A stretch of 43,526 nt of DNA from Luteimonas saliphila (GTDB lineage: Bacteria > Pseudomonadota > Gammaproteobacteria > Xanthomonadales > Xanthomonadaceae), in assembly GCF_016774335.1 (NCBI RefSeq), contig NZ_JAETWA010000040.1, positions 1-43,526 of the forward strand. Direction: 5' to 3'. A program made the position numbers and the translations under genes. Under the pieces are notes generated by a model, which saw nothing but the letters and a program-made list of their open reading frames with translations, was not told the DNA's origin and searched no databases. This document shows positions 10,041 through 20,663 of this stretch, in pieces (within the stretch, counting starts at the first letter, position 1; each line of letters starts with the position of its first letter).

Positions 10041-11230
10041 GATTCCTCCGCCGACAGCAGGCGGTAGTGGCCGGCCTGCAGCAGGGCGTACACCGCGTCG
10101 CGCCCGGCCGCGGACAGCGCCGCGTAGGCCCTGCCGTCGAGGCGTTCGCTGGCGGCGATGCGTTGTGCGTCGCGCACGGGCAGGGAATGGTCCTGCCCGG
10201 ACACGTACAGCCGCGCGCCGCTGGCCGCGCGCCGCCAAGCCATGCGCGAGAACGGATGCCGGTGCAGCGCCGCGCCGTCGTGGTCGAGCGCCCATTCGAT
10301 CTCGATCCGCGAGCGCGCCTGCCCGTCGTCCGCGGCCACCTCGGCATTGCGGTAGCCGGTGATGAAGCGGCCGAACCAGTCGCCGAGGCGGTCGGGATCG
10401 TCGAAGCGCAGCACGTTCAATGCCTCGACCACGCGGCACATGGCCTCGGCGTCGATCTCGTTCGGATCCTTCGCCGGGACAAGGTCGGGATCGCCGTAGC
10501 GGATCGCCTCGTCGGCATCCGCGGCCAGCGTGTCGATGTAGTCGCCCATCAGCTCGGCCGCGGACGGCGCGCGCATGCCGATCGAGAAGGTGAGGCAGGG
10601 ATCCTCGGCCACGCCGTGGTGCGGCACGCCCGGCGGCAGGTAGAGCATGTCGCCGGGGCCGAGCACCCAGTCGTGGGTCGGGTTGAACTCGCGCAGCAGC
10701 CGCAGCTCCACGTCGTCGCGGAACCCCAGCGGCGGCGCGTTGCCGGCGTCGACCTGCCAGCGGCGATGGCCATGGGCCTGCAGCAGGAACACGTCGTACT
10801 GGTCGACGTGGGCGCCCACCGAGCCGCCGGTGGCGGCGAAGCTGACCATGATGTCGTCGATCCGCCAGCGCGGCAGGAAGTCGAACCGCGGCAGCAGCGC
10901 GGCGACGTCGACGTCCCACTTGTCCACGTCCTGCACCAGCAGGGTCCAGTCTCGCTCGCCGAGGGTCGGGAACAGCGCTTCCGGGAACGGGCCGTGCTGC
11001 ACCTGCCAGGCATCGCGTTCGCGGTCGTGGCGGACCAGGCGCGACAGCGCGAACTCCTCGCAGGCCAGGCCGGCGAGATCCTCGGGTTGGATCGGGGCGA
11101 CGAATCCGGGGAATGCGTCGCGCACCAGCAGCGGCCGCTTCTGCCAGTAATCGCGTAGGAACCGCGCCGGCGGCATGCCGAGCATCTGTCCGTCGCTGCC
11201 GTGGACCTCGATCGGGAGGCTGGCGTTCAT
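10037..11230 (-). CDS. roxA: RoxA/YcfD-like ribosomal protein L16 arginine 3-hydroxylase (JmjC/cupin)
   Basis: 397 residues, slightly longer than E. coli YcfD (373). These Fe(II)/2-oxoglutarate oxygenases hydroxylate an arginine of ribosomal protein L16. The iron ligands are visible as H141 and D143 in [13 protein letters not shown] and H204 in PPGVPHHG. The JmjC core is preceded by the family N-terminus ([20 protein letters not shown]) and followed by the C-terminal winged-helix part. The ATG at 11230 overlaps the stop of the metallo-hydrolase gene as ATGA. It shares an operon with a GNAT protein, so both ends of the operon could modify proteins; that link is inference. Confidence 0.88.
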   Translation of the reverse strand: MNASLPIEVHGSDGQMLGMPPARFLRDYWQKRPLLVRDAFPGFVAPIQPEDLAGLACEEFALSRLVRHDRERDAWQVQHGPFPEALFPTLGERDWTLLVQDVDKWDVDVAALLPRFDFLPRWRIDDIMVSFAATGGSVGAHVDQYDVFLLQAHGHRRWQVDAGNAPPLGFRDDVELRLLREFNPTHDWVLGPGDMLYLPPGVPHHGVAEDPCLTFSIGMRAPSAAELMGDYIDTLAADADEAIRYGDPDLVPAKDPNEIDAEAMCRVVEALNVLRFDDPDRLGDWFGRFITGYRNAEVAADDGQARSRIEIEWALDHDGAALHRHPFSRMAWRRAASGARLYVSGQDHSLPVRDAQRIAASERLDGRAYAALSAAGRDAVYALLQAGHYRLLSAEES

Positions 11231-12183
11231 GGTGTCGGGGCCGCGGCCCGGGCGGCCTCGTCGGCCAACCGCTTTTCCAGGCGCTCGGCCCCTGTCTGCG
11301 CATAGGCCAGGCAGGCGCCGGCGTCGACCAGCGGCCGGTGGGCATCCGGTCCGATGCGGCCCCACAGCCCGCTCGCCGACGGATGCGGAGTGACCAGGAT
11401 GTCGCAAGGCAGCGCGGCGATGCGCGCCAGCGTGTCCCGGAACGCGGCCAGGTAGCCCGGGTGCGCGGCGTCATCGCCGTAGCGGTAGTCGTCGTCGGAG
11501 ATGGCGGTCAGGCTGTCGGCGTAGACCACCTGCCGGCAGTCCTGGCCCTCGCAGGAGCGCCAGGTCCAGCTGGTCCCGCCGGGCGTGTGCCCGGGGGTGG
11601 GGATCGCGTGCAGTTCGACCTCGCCGGCGCGGACCACGCCGTCGTCCGGTACCCGGCGCACGTCGGCCACCGCCGCAAACGGGTCGAGCACGAGGAATTG
11701 CGGATCGCTGCGGTCGCTGGCGCCGCGGCGCAGCGTGGCGATGGCGGGCGCCAGGGCGAACACCGGCGCGCCGGTCGCCTCCTGCAGCGCCGCCAGCCCG
11801 CCGGCGTGGTCGAAATGCTCGTGCGACAGCACGATCGCCTTCACGTCGCGGGGATCGAAGCCGAGCTTGCGGATGCTGTCCACGATCAGCCCGCCGGCCT
11901 TCGGGGTGGCGCCGTCGACCACCACATGGCCGCCGGGCGAGGTCACCAGCAGGGCGCTGATGCCGCAGGTGCCGACGTACCAGGTATTGCCGTGGATCCG
12001 CAGCGGGGTGGCCGGATCGTTCCAGCCCGACCTGTCGCTGCAGCGCTCGGCAGGTGGTTCGACGACGGTCTCCGCGGCTGGCGCGGCTGCGGGCGCGTGC
12101 GCCATGCCGGTGGGCGGTGCGGCGGGCGTGCACGCGGCGAGCCACAGCAGGACGGCGGGAAGCAGCAGGCGTCGGGTGTTCAT
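11227..12183 (-). CDS. subclass B3-like metallo-beta-lactamase fold lipoprotein
   Basis: 318 residues. It starts with a lipoprotein signal ending in LAAC (C18), followed by an Ala/Pro-rich linker, so the enzyme should be anchored to a membrane and face the periplasm. The zinc ligands match the B3 arrangement: HEHFDH (H121, H123, D125, H126), H199 in TPGHTPGG and H267 in [11 protein letters not shown]3 enzymes hydrolyse beta-lactams, but many relatives hydrolyse other substrates, so resistance cannot be assumed. ATGA overlaps link it to the VOC gene upstream and roxA downstream. The open frame extends far upstream to 15009 only because of GC-rich codon bias. Confidence 0.85.
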   Translation of the reverse strand: MNTRRLLLPAVLLWLAACTPAAPPTGMAHAPAAAPAAETVVEPPAERCSDRSGWNDPATPLRIHGNTWYVGTCGISALLVTSPGGHVVVDGATPKAGGLIVDSIRKLGFDPRDVKAIVLSHEHFDHAGGLAALQEATGAPVFALAPAIATLRRGASDRSDPQFLVLDPFAAVADVRRVPDDGVVRAGEVELHAIPTPGHTPGGTSWTWRSCEGQDCRQVVYADSLTAISDDDYRYGDDAAHPGYLAAFRDTLARIAALPCDILVTPHPSASGLWGRIGPDAHRPLVDAGACLAYAQTGAERLEKRLADEAARAAAPTP

Positions 12184-12578
12184 GTGGCGATCTCGTCGTA
12201 GCCGCGGCCGAGGAATTGCAGCAGACACCAGCCGTGGCCGAACGGATCGGCGAGCTGGACGATCCGGCCCCAGGCGGCCTCGCGCACCTGGCCCTCCCGG
12301 GTCGCGCCGGCCGCCAGCGCGCGCGCCAGTGCGGTGTCGAGGTCGTCGACCACCACGTCGCAGTGCAACGGGGTCCAGTGCCGGTGGTAGTCGCGGGGAC
12401 GGCCGGCGGCCCCGTCGCTGTCGGCGGCCTTGCGCAGCAGGTAGATCGGCGCCTCGGCGCCGACCAGCTCGAGCACCGCGTCGCCGAACCTGCGCGCCGG
12501 CGCGAGGCCGAACGCGGCGACGTAGAACGCCTCCGCGGCGGCGAGATCGGGAACGTCGATGTTGAGCAGCAACCGCAT
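12180..12578 (-). CDS. VOC-superfamily (glyoxalase/bleomycin-resistance fold) protein
   Basis: 132 residues, one full VOC unit. It begins [19 protein letters not shown], the usual first beta-strand and helix. It continues with [18 protein letters not shown] at the second module and ends with the metal-side strand [22 protein letters not shown] proteins bind a metal and act as lyases, isomerases, dioxygenases or drug-binding proteins; the substrate here cannot be told. It lies 42 bases after the DUF3060 gene, and its TGA overlaps the ATG of the metallo-hydrolase. A link with beta-lactam or antibiotic tolerance is possible but not shown. Confidence 0.85.
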   Translation of the reverse strand: MRLLLNIDVPDLAAAEAFYVAAFGLAPARRFGDAVLELVGAEAPIYLLRKAADSDGAAGRPRDYHRHWTPLHCDVVVDDLDTALARALAAGATREGQVREAAWGRIVQLADPFGHGWCLLQFLGRGYDEIAT

Positions 12579-12620
12579 GCGGAGGTGGTCCTCGATCGGA
12601 GGTGGTGGCCCCTGGGACCG

Positions 12621-13130
12621 CTACAGCAGGCGGTTGCCCGTGCCGCTGTCTTCGAGCGCGGGTGTGTTGTCGGGATTCACGGTATTGTCCCGGCCCTCGA
12701 ACCTGAGGGCGGAGATCTCGCGCGCGAGCACCATGTTGCGGTCGCCCAGAATGGCGAGCGGGCCGACCACGGTCATGTTCAGGATATTGTCGTCGCCGGC
12801 CACCTCGACTTTGCCGACCTCCTCGTTGAGCACGGTGACATGGTTGCCTTCGACCCGGATGCTGGCCGCGCGCGACAGGTTCACCGAGCCATGGGAGCCG
12901 GTGATCACGACCTCCCCGCAGTCGCCGTCGAGCACGAGACTGAACCCGTCGCGCGTGATCCGGACATCGCTGCCGGCGCACTGCGCACCGCTGGCAGGAT
13001 CGGTGAGCGCGGCCGGTGACGCCGCGTTGGCGGAAGCCGGGGAGGCGTTCGCCTGTGCGGCGGTCGGGGCGACATCGCCGCACGCGGCGAGGACGAGCAT
13101 GGCCGCGGCGGACCAGGGGCGGAGGGACAT
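12621..13130 (-). CDS. DUF3060-type lipoprotein
   Basis: 169 residues. A lipoprotein signal peptide ends at LAAC (C17). An Ala/Ser-rich linker follows to about residue 50. The rest has regularly spaced short strands such as [44 protein letters not shown] and [13 protein letters not shown]. Repeated G-x-x-N-x-(V/L) units of this kind are typical of DUF3060 and suggest a small right-handed beta-helix on the membrane surface. It is the first gene of the chained operon and starts only 33 bases after purB ends, so read-through from purB is possible. Function unknown. Confidence 0.75.
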   Translation of the reverse strand: MSLRPWSAAAMLVLAACGDVAPTAAQANASPASANAASPAALTDPASGAQCAGSDVRITRDGFSLVLDGDCGEVVITGSHGSVNLSRAASIRVEGNHVTVLNEEVGKVEVAGDDNILNMTVVGPLAILGDRNMVLAREISALRFEGRDNTVNPDNTPALEDSGTGNRLL

Positions 13131-13163
13131 GGGCTGGATTCTCGTCGGGGCGATCGGTGTTTT

Positions 13164-14582
<1,419 letters not shown>

Positions 14583-14773
14583 GAGGCTGCGGAGCGTCGG
14601 CGGGCACGCCGGTGTGCCCGCGTGGCGCGTGACGCGATACCGGCCGAGCCTCCCTGCCGCGCGCTGCCGCACAGTGGCGGTCACGCGCCCGCATCGCTGC
14701 GCCGCTATCCTGCGACGGTTCGCCGGCGCGCCCGCGGGTCTGCGAACCGCCTTTGCGAGAGGAGACGCCAGCG

Positions 14774-16201
14774 ATGGGCAAGTCGAACAAGCCGGCCTCG
14801 AACGCCGCCCGCTTCCGGGTCGAACACGACAGCATGGGCGAACTGCAGGTGCCGGCCGACGCCCTGTGGGGCGCGCAGACCCAGCGGGCGGTGCAGAACT
14901 TCCCTGTGTCCGGGCAACCGATGCCGCGCGGCTTCATCCGCGCGCTGGGCCTGGTCAAGGCCGCGGCCGCGACCGTCAACGGCGAGCTCGGGCTGCTGCC
15001 CGCCGCCACCGCGAAGGCGATCCACGCCGCCGCGATGGAGGTGGCCGCGGGCCGCCACGACGCGCAGTTCCCGGTGGACGTCTACCAGACCGGGTCCGGC
15101 ACCTCGTCGAACATGAACGCCAACGAGGTGATCGCCAGGCTCGCCTCGCGTGCGAAGAACGCCGTCCACCCGAACGACCACGTCAACCTCGGCCAGAGTT
15201 CCAACGACGTGATCCCCACCGCGATCCGCGTATCCGCTCAGCTCGCAGTGGTCGAGGACCTGCTGCCGGCGCTGCGGCACCTGCGCAGGACCATCGATCG
15301 CCGCGCGCGCGCCCTGGGCAAGGTGGTCAAGACCGGCCGCACCCACCTGATGGACGCGATGCCGATGACCGTCGCCCAGGAATTCGGCGCCTGGTCGTCG
15401 CAGCTGGCCTCGGCGCAGGCGCGGATCGCCGATGCGCTCGGGCGCCTGCGGCGGCTGCCGATCGGCGGCACCGCGATCGGCACCGGGATCAATGCGCATC
15501 CGAAGTTCGGGAAGAGGATGGCGCGCGAGCTGTCGAAGCTCGCCGCCACCCCCTTCGTGTCCGCCGACGACAGGTTCGAGGGCATCGCCGCGCAGGACGA
15601 CGCGGTGGAACTGTCCGGACAGCTCAACGCGCTGGCGGTGGCCCTGATCAAGATCGCCAACGACCTGCGCTGGATGAACTCGGGCCCGCTCGCCGGGCTC
15701 GGCGAGATCGAATTGCCGGCGCTGCAGCCCGGCAGTTCGATCATGCCGGGCAAGGTCAACCCGGTGATCCCGGAAGCGGCGGTGATGGTAGGCGCGCAGG
15801 TGATCGGCCACCACGCCGCGATCACGGTCGCCGGCCAGAGCGGCAACTTCCAGCTCAACGTCGCGCTGCCGCTGATCGCGGCGAACCTGCTCGATTCGAT
15901 CGGCTTGCTGTCGCGCGTCACCCGCCTGCTCGCCGACAACGCGATCGCCGGCCTCGAGCTGCGCCGCGACAACATCGTCGCCGCGCTCGACCGCAACCCG
16001 ATCCTGGTGACGGCGCTGAACCCGGTGATCGGCTACGAGAAGGCCGCCGCGATCGCCAAGCGCGCCTACCGCGAGCAGCGACCGGTGTTCGACGTGGCGC
16101 TGGAGGACAGCGGGCTGTCGGCGGATACGCTCAGGACGCTGCTCGATCCGGCCACGCTGACCCGCGGCGGCCTCCATGGCGGTGGAGGTGGAGGCGGCTG
16201 A
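14774..16201 (+). CDS. fumC: class II fumarate hydratase
   Basis: 475 residues. It interconverts fumarate and L-malate in the TCA cycle without an iron-sulfur cluster. Signatures in order: [15 protein letters not shown] near the start, [47 protein letters not shown] with the catalytic His, and [16 protein letters not shown]. The ATG at 14774 (MGKSNKPA) follows AGAGGAGA at a good distance; the in-frame ATG at 14753 lies before that site. An unusual glycine tail, [11 protein letters not shown], closes the protein. It is divergent from purB and convergent with the DUF4097 gene. Confidence 0.96.
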   Translation: MGKSNKPASNAARFRVEHDSMGELQVPADALWGAQTQRAVQNFPVSGQPMPRGFIRALGLVKAAAATVNGELGLLPAATAKAIHAAAMEVAAGRHDAQFPVDVYQTGSGTSSNMNANEVIARLASRAKNAVHPNDHVNLGQSSNDVIPTAIRVSAQLAVVEDLLPALRHLRRTIDRRARALGKVVKTGRTHLMDAMPMTVAQEFGAWSSQLASAQARIADALGRLRRLPIGGTAIGTGINAHPKFGKRMARELSKLAATPFVSADDRFEGIAAQDDAVELSGQLNALAVALIKIANDLRWMNSGPLAGLGEIELPALQPGSSIMPGKVNPVIPEAAVMVGAQVIGHHAAITVAGQSGNFQLNVALPLIAANLLDSIGLLSRVTRLLADNAIAGLELRRDNIVAALDRNPILVTALNPVIGYEKAAAIAKRAYREQRPVFDVALEDSGLSADTLRTLLDPATLTRGGLHGGGGGGG

Positions 16202-16231
16202 GGCGGCCGGCGCCCGCGGCCGGGGCGCCTC
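16200..16231 (+). terminator. possible hairpin at the end of fumC
   Basis: GAGGCG at the fumC stop pairs with CGCCTC about 20 bases later, with further GC-rich pairing inside. There is no T-run, so if it ends transcription it is not a classical intrinsic terminator. Confidence 0.3.
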
Positions 16232-16351
16232 GTGCGCGGGGCGACGCGCCGTCACGGGAGGGGTGCCGGCGCGGCCGCGTGTCCCGAACGATACGGACGG
16301 CGAACGTGTGCGCTGCGCCGCAAGCGGAGGGCCTCCGCCCGTGTCGCGCGC

Positions 16352-17185
16352 TCAGCGTTTGCGGGGAAGCGACACGGTTCCGGCGATCCCGACGTGGTCG
16401 ACGTCGCCGCTGCCGATCGAGGACACGGTCAGGTCGCCGCCGGCCCGCTCCACCTCGAGGTCGCCCGAACCGATCGACCCCACCGAAACGCTGCCGCCCA
16501 CGTCGGCGAGCTCGGCATCGCCCGAGCCGATCGAGCGGATCGTCACGCCGCCGATGGCGCGACGCAGGGTGAAGTCACCCGAACCGATCGAGCCGACCTC
16601 TACGTCGCCGCGCAGGTTGCCGGCCTCCACGTCGCCCGAGCCGATCGACAGGATGCGCAGTTCACCTGCGTCGTCGACCTTCACGTCTCCCGATCCCACC
16701 TTGGCGGTCACCCGTCCCCTGGTGCGCCGGACTTCGACGTCGCCGGATCCGACGTCGGCGCTGACCGCGGAGGCGCCTTCCACCCGGCCATCGCCCGAGC
16801 CCACGTCGAGCTGCACCAGCAGGTCGTCGGGCACGTTCGCCTCGAGCGTCATGTAGGCGTAGCGGTTGCCGAGCGTGATGCCGCTCCACTTGCTGTCGTG
16901 TTCCAGGCGTACGACCAGCTTCCCGCCGCTGCGCTCCTGGGTCAGCCTGAGCGCGTCGAGGCGGTCCGCCTCCGAGGCGCAGGCGCGACCCCGCACGGCG
17001 CCCGTCGGCGACGCCCCCGCGTCGATGCGCAAGGTGTGCGGTCCCACGTGGAACACCACCGCAGTCACGCCGGTGAAGTCGAGGTCGAGACTGCGCGGAG
17101 CGGAATGCCGGCACTTGTCGTCGGCGAGCGCGGGCGCGGAAACGGCGGCAAGCAACAGCAGGGCGAGCGTGGCGGGGCGGGTCAT
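16352..17185 (-). CDS. exported DUF4097-type protein with eight GSGD repeats
   Basis: 277 residues. A signal peptide ends near residue 21 (SAPALA). Residues 22-127 are a unique domain with two cysteines. From residue 128 there are eight units that begin V/I-G-S-G-D, starting at residues 128, 145, 163, 181, 200, 219, 238 and 257, each followed by a short strand, turn and strand. Such units form a beta-solenoid in DUF4097/DUF2807 proteins. The ATG at 17185 has AAGGA upstream. It lies 87 bases after the 155-residue secreted protein and may share its transcript. Role unknown; a structural or sensing part of the envelope is a guess. Confidence 0.8.
   Translation of the reverse strand: MTRPATLALLLLAAVSAPALADDKCRHSAPRSLDLDFTGVTAVVFHVGPHTLRIDAGASPTGAVRGRACASEADRLDALRLTQERSGGKLVVRLEHDSKWSGITLGNRYAYMTLEANVPDDLLVQLDVGSGDGRVEGASAVSADVGSGDVEVRRTRGRVTAKVGSGDVKVDDAGELRILSIGSGDVEAGNLRGDVEVGSIGSGDFTLRRAIGGVTIRSIGSGDAELADVGGSVSVGSIGSGDLEVERAGGDLTVSSIGSGDVDHVGIAGTVSLPRKR
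16403..16804 (-). repeat. eight coding repeats of 51-57 bases in the DUF4097 gene
   Basis: The encoded unit is (V/I)GSGD plus 12-14 variable residues. Successive starts are 17, 18, 18, 19, 19, 19 and 19 residues apart. The last five units begin IGSGD and four of them are preceded by a serine, so the C-terminal copies look the most recently amplified. Confidence 0.85.
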
Positions 17186-17272
17186 GGGAGGTCCTTGCGA
17201 GGGGTTGCAGGAACTGGGATGCGCCGGACGCACGAATGGTTGAAGCCGGTGCGTTGTCCCGGGTTCTTGTGG

Positions 17273-17740
17273 TCAGTCGGTCGGCCATTCGCCCTGGGGG
17301 GCGTGCTCGCCGACCAGCATCGCGAGCGCGCCTGCGCAGGTCCGGTGCTTCTCCTCGGGCGTCCCGGAGTCGAGCACGCCGAGGCGCGACGCGACGGTGC
17401 GAGTGCGGTAGTCCTGCAGAGTGTCGTCGGGGGCGAGCTCGGCCAGCGTCAGCAGGCGGCCGCGTTCGATCGCGTCCTGGCGTGCGTTGACGAAGCGGAA
17501 ATACGCGGGCGCCGCGCGCGGCAGGTAATCCGGCTCGTCGGCGGCGCACTTCTCGATCAGCACCGGCATCGCGAACGTGGCGACATAGGCGATGTGGTCC
17601 TGGAAGGCACGCTGGCGTCCGGTACCGGGCGCAGACGCTTCCTCGTCCGCGGCGTGGACGGCGGGGGCGAACGCCACCGCTGCTGCGCAGGCGAGCCCCA
17701 GGGGCGAGATGCGGCGTTGCTCGCCAGGGCGGGCGCTCAT
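17273..17740 (-). CDS. small secreted protein of unknown function
   Basis: 155 residues. The start MSARPGEQRRISPLGLACAA is followed by a hydrophobic stretch with likely signal cleavage at VHA-AD near residue 31. The mature part is helical and charged (RQRAFQDHIAYVATFAMPVL, FVNARQDAIERGRLLTLAEL) and contains two cysteines that could pair (KCAAD and RTCAGAL). The ATG at 17740 overlaps the stop of the upstream lipoprotein gene as ATGA, so the two are translated together. I do not recognise a family. Its partner being a lipoprotein suggests a periplasmic role. Confidence 0.6.
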   Translation of the reverse strand: MSARPGEQRRISPLGLACAAAVAFAPAVHAADEEASAPGTGRQRAFQDHIAYVATFAMPVLIEKCAADEPDYLPRAAPAYFRFVNARQDAIERGRLLTLAELAPDDTLQDYRTRTVASRLGVLDSGTPEEKHRTCAGALAMLVGEHAPQGEWPTD

Positions 17741-18489
17741 CGGCCCGGGTCCGTGGCGGAGGCCGCATCCGCTGCGGCATCGGCTTCCGCCGCCGCATCG
17801 AGACGTTCGTCGGCGCGTTCGGCCCGGGCGTCCGCCTCGCTGTCGTTGCGGTGGCGGTGGTCGCGGCAATCGTCGATATCGTCGGCGTCCATCCGCGCAT
17901 ACGGCGCGAACTCCGGCACCGCGGCGGCGAGCGCCTGCTGCGCCGCCAGCAGCCGTGGAAGCCGGTCGCACAGTTGCATCGCCGCAGCCTCGAGCTGCTC
18001 CGCCTCGGCCTCGATCCGCTTTTCCATCTCATCGGTATCGCCGCGCAGCAGGCTGCCGATCGCGTCGCCGGCGGCCTTCATGCCCAGATCCGCACCGCGC
18101 ACGCCCAGGTCCATGCCGGCCTCGGCGATCTCGATCAGGGCCAGGCGATAGTCGCGCGCCAGCGCGCGGGCATCGTCGTCCATCGCCACAGTCGACCCCG
18201 AGACACGCAGTTCGCCCTCGGGCGTGATCTCGGCGGGCGGCAGGTCGCTGGCCTTGTGGCGAATGCGCTTGCCGTTGATGCGCACGTCGTAGTCGCCGTT
18301 GAGGCTCATGTCGCCCTCGCGCAGCTCCTTGCGCGCCTCGTCCATGGCCCGGGCGACGGTGCGGCCCAGCGCGGTCGTGGGTGCGGGCGTCGCCTCGGAC
18401 CCGGGTTCCGGGGCCGGCGGCTCGTCGCGCTGGCAGGAGGCGAGGAGGGGGAGGCAGGCGATCAGTGTGAGGGTGGCGAGGGCTTTCAT
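17737..18489 (-). CDS. lipoprotein resembling YggN/DUF2884
   Basis: 250 residues. The signal peptide MKALATLTLIACLPLLASC carries a lipobox (C19). After a Pro/Glu linker comes a segment (about 60-150) with the pattern of DUF2884: EGELRVSGSTVAMDDDARAL followed by long helices (YRLALIEIAEAGMDLGVRG, LGMKAAGDAIGSLL). The last part is a charged, Ala-rich helix that may be coiled coil (EKRIEAEAEQLEAAAMQL) with a low-complexity D/A/R tail. The family assignment is by eye. It overlaps the next gene as ATGA and lies 231 bases downstream of the ABC permease, so it may be a separate transcription unit. Confidence 0.6.
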   Translation of the reverse strand: MKALATLTLIACLPLLASCQRDEPPAPEPGSEATPAPTTALGRTVARAMDEARKELREGDMSLNGDYDVRINGKRIRHKASDLPPAEITPEGELRVSGSTVAMDDDARALARDYRLALIEIAEAGMDLGVRGADLGMKAAGDAIGSLLRGDTDEMEKRIEAEAEQLEAAAMQLCDRLPRLLAAQQALAAAVPEFAPYARMDADDIDDCRDHRHRNDSEADARAERADERLDAAAEADAAADAASATDPGR

Positions 18490-18720
18490 GGGCGTTGTCC
18501 CTTCGGAATCGTGGAGGGGGGTGTCTTTGCCGATCCTGCTAATGCGGTCGCAGCGATGCTGCGCTGTGGCCCCGTGCGGTGGAGAGTTCGGTACCGCGCC
18601 TTCGGCGCTTGCGCGGCGCGTCGATGGCGAGACCGCCTGGCTCCGGATCGATCCGGCCCGGCCATCCATGGCCGGCCGTTCGGCCGCGACGCGAAGCGAT
18701 GCTTCGCAAGCATCGCGGCC
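18490..18720. other. intergenic region with palindromes, no gene seen
   Basis: 231 bases between the permease and the YggN-like gene. Near 18655-18715 there are several palindromic stretches, including GGCCATCCATGGCC and the pair GCGAAGC/GCTTCGC around GATGCTTCGCAAGCATC. These could fold into hairpins that end the ABC transcript. No T-run follows. Confidence 0.45.
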
Positions 18721-19788
18721 TCACCCCTCATCCCGCCAGCGGCGGAGGCGGATGGCGCCGAAGATCATCGCCGCGCCGGCGGCCACGCCGATCCACAGGT
18801 TGGCGTTGGCCAGGTTGCGGTATACGCCCACCGGGTTCATCAGGTTACGGGCGGCGCCGGGCACGTCGAAGTCGACCTGTTCCAGGTACTGCAGGTCCAT
18901 CCAGGTCATCGGGAACACGCTGGTCAGCATGCGCAGCACGACGTGCTTGAAGAACGGCCAGGTCGCGTCGTCCAGCACGCCGAGGAATTCCAGCCAGCCG
19001 ACGAAGATGCCGGCGAACAGCGGGATCATGATCGCCCACAGGAACGGCTTGCTCCGGGCCCATGCCGAGCACAGCATCAGCCAGCCGATGGTCGGCATCG
19101 CCCACAGGGCGTATACCGGGATCGCGGCGATGTATTGCGCGGACAGCACCAGCGGACTGGCCGGGCCCCAGAGCAGCGTCAGCGGATTGCCGCCGTAGAA
19201 CAGCACCACCACGCTGATCAGCGCGAGGAAGCCGAACAGGGTGGCGATCGCGGCCAGCGTGGCCAGCAGGGGCGCGACGAGCGCGGCACTCGCGACCTTG
19301 GACAGCACCGTCGACCCGTCCGACAACGGCAAGGATTTCCAGAACAGCACGCTGCGGTCCTTGCGTTCGTCGTACAGCGCGCCGAGGCAGTAGAAGAACA
19401 TCACGAACGCCAGCACGACGAACGGCCAGCTCGAGGCGAGGATCAGCGTCATGTCGATGCCGTCGCCAAGCCGCGCGAGGTCCTCGTGACCGAGCTGCGA
19501 GGTGAGCATGCCCAGGTCCAGGCCGTTGACCTGGATCTGGGATCCGTCGCCGAGCGAGATCTTGGCGTCGTGGGGGATGTTGCCGCGCGCGGCCACCATC
19601 GCCATCACGATGCCCATCGCCGAGAGCAGCAGCGAGATGCCGCCGGCGACCAGCGGCGCCCACAGGAAGCCGCCCTTGTGCTCCCAGAACTCCCGTCGCA
19701 GCAGCCAGCGGAAGCGGTGGGTGGGATGGATGTGCCCTGCGCCGGCCGGACGCGGGGCATCGGGCAGGGTGTCGGCGACGGCGTTCAT
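18721..19788 (-). CDS. ABC transporter permease, ABC-2 type
   Basis: 355 residues with about six membrane segments: WAPLVAGGISLLLSAMGIVM, ILASSWPFVVLAFVMFFYCL, LVAPLLATLAAIATLFGFLA, a segment at YIAAIPVYALWAMPTIGWLM, FLWAIMIPLFAGIFVGWLEF, and LWIGVAAGAAMIFGAIRL near the end. A soluble loop of about 50 residues between segments one and two probably faces the periplasm. The motif LYDERKDRSVLFWKSLPLSD is typical of ABC-2 permeases of the YtrC/YtrF type. The ATG at 19788 overlaps the ATPase stop as ATGA. Together with the ATPase it should form an exporter or a substrate-mobilising complex; the substrate is unknown. Confidence 0.82.
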   Translation of the reverse strand: MNAVADTLPDAPRPAGAGHIHPTHRFRWLLRREFWEHKGGFLWAPLVAGGISLLLSAMGIVMAMVAARGNIPHDAKISLGDGSQIQVNGLDLGMLTSQLGHEDLARLGDGIDMTLILASSWPFVVLAFVMFFYCLGALYDERKDRSVLFWKSLPLSDGSTVLSKVASAALVAPLLATLAAIATLFGFLALISVVVLFYGGNPLTLLWGPASPLVLSAQYIAAIPVYALWAMPTIGWLMLCSAWARSKPFLWAIMIPLFAGIFVGWLEFLGVLDDATWPFFKHVVLRMLTSVFPMTWMDLQYLEQVDFDVPGAARNLMNPVGVYRNLANANLWIGVAAGAAMIFGAIRLRRWRDEG

Positions 19789-20663
19789 GCGTAGGTTCCT
19801 TTCATGGTGGCCACGAACAGGTCGGCGAGTCCCGGGGTTCGGGTTTCGCCATAGCCGGCGAGCGCCGGGGGCGACACGCCGTCGAACAGCATCACGGTCT
19901 TGCCGAAGGGCAGCGAACGCTCGTCGATCGGCCCGAGCTGGCGTGCGGCCTCGGCCTGGTCGGCATTGACCAGTACTTCGACGAAGCGGGTACCGACGTC
20001 CTCCATCGGCGCGTCCAGCACCATCCTGCCGTCGCGGATGAACATCACGTCGGTGAGGATGTGTTCGATCTCCTCGACCTGGTGGGTGGTGATGACGATG
20101 GTCTTCTGCTCGTCGAAGTAATCCTCCAGCAGGCGCTGGTAGAACTGCTTGCGGTAGAGGATGTCCAGCCCCAGGGTGGGTTCGTCGAGCACCAGCAGCT
20201 TCGCGTCGATCGCCATCACCAGCGCCAGGTGCAACTGCACGATCATGCCCTTGGACATCTCGCGCACGCGCTGCTTCGGCTTGAGCTGGGTGTTGGCGAG
20301 GAAGCGTTCGCACTTGGCGCGATCGAAGCGCGGGTGCACGCCGGCGACGAAGTCGATCGCCTCGCGTACCCGGATCCAGCGCGGCAGCACGGCGACGTCG
20401 GCGATGAAGCAGACGTCCTTCATCAGTTCGTCGCGCTGCGTGCGCGGGTCGCGGCCGAGGACGCTGAGCTCCCCCTCGAACGGGATCAGCCCGAGCATCG
20501 CCTTGAGCGCGGTGGTCTTGCCGGCGCCGTTGGGCCCGATCAGGCCGACGATGCGGCCGGCATCGATACGGAAGCTGGCGCCGTCGAGCGCGAGCTTGTT
20601 CTTGTAGGCCTTGCGCAAGCCGCGCGCGTCGACCACCTGCAGGTTGTCGGCCACCGCGTTCAT
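19785..20663 (-). CDS. ABC transporter ATP-binding protein
   Basis: 292 residues. Walker A is GPNGAGKTT (43-51) and Walker B is LLVLDEPTLG (156-165), with the switch histidine in TTHQVEEIE. The signature loop is degenerate: EMSKGM replaces the usual LSGGQ, as often in YtrB/BcrA-like ATPases. The C-terminal 80 residues are the extra domain of this class. The ATG at 20663 overlaps the GntR stop as ATGA. It powers the permease downstream. The first residues MNAVADNL are nearly repeated at the start of the permease (MNAVADTL). Confidence 0.9.
   Translation of the reverse strand: MNAVADNLQVVDARGLRKAYKNKLALDGASFRIDAGRIVGLIGPNGAGKTTALKAMLGLIPFEGELSVLGRDPRTQRDELMKDVCFIADVAVLPRWIRVREAIDFVAGVHPRFDRAKCERFLANTQLKPKQRVREMSKGMIVQLHLALVMAIDAKLLVLDEPTLGLDILYRKQFYQRLLEDYFDEQKTIVITTHQVEEIEHILTDVMFIRDGRMVLDAPMEDVGTRFVEVLVNADQAEAARQLGPIDERSLPFGKTVMLFDGVSPPALAGYGETRTPGLADLFVATMKGTYA

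Noticed and set aside
11227..12183. Calling the B3-like hydrolase a beta-lactam resistance gene
   Set aside because: The zinc ligands fit, but the substrate cannot be read from sequence and many such lipoproteins are not lactamases. Only the fold is claimed.
16403..16804. Tandem repeats in the DUF4097 gene as a noncoding satellite
   Set aside because: The repeats keep one reading frame, encode a regular GSGD pattern and lie within a protein with a signal peptide.
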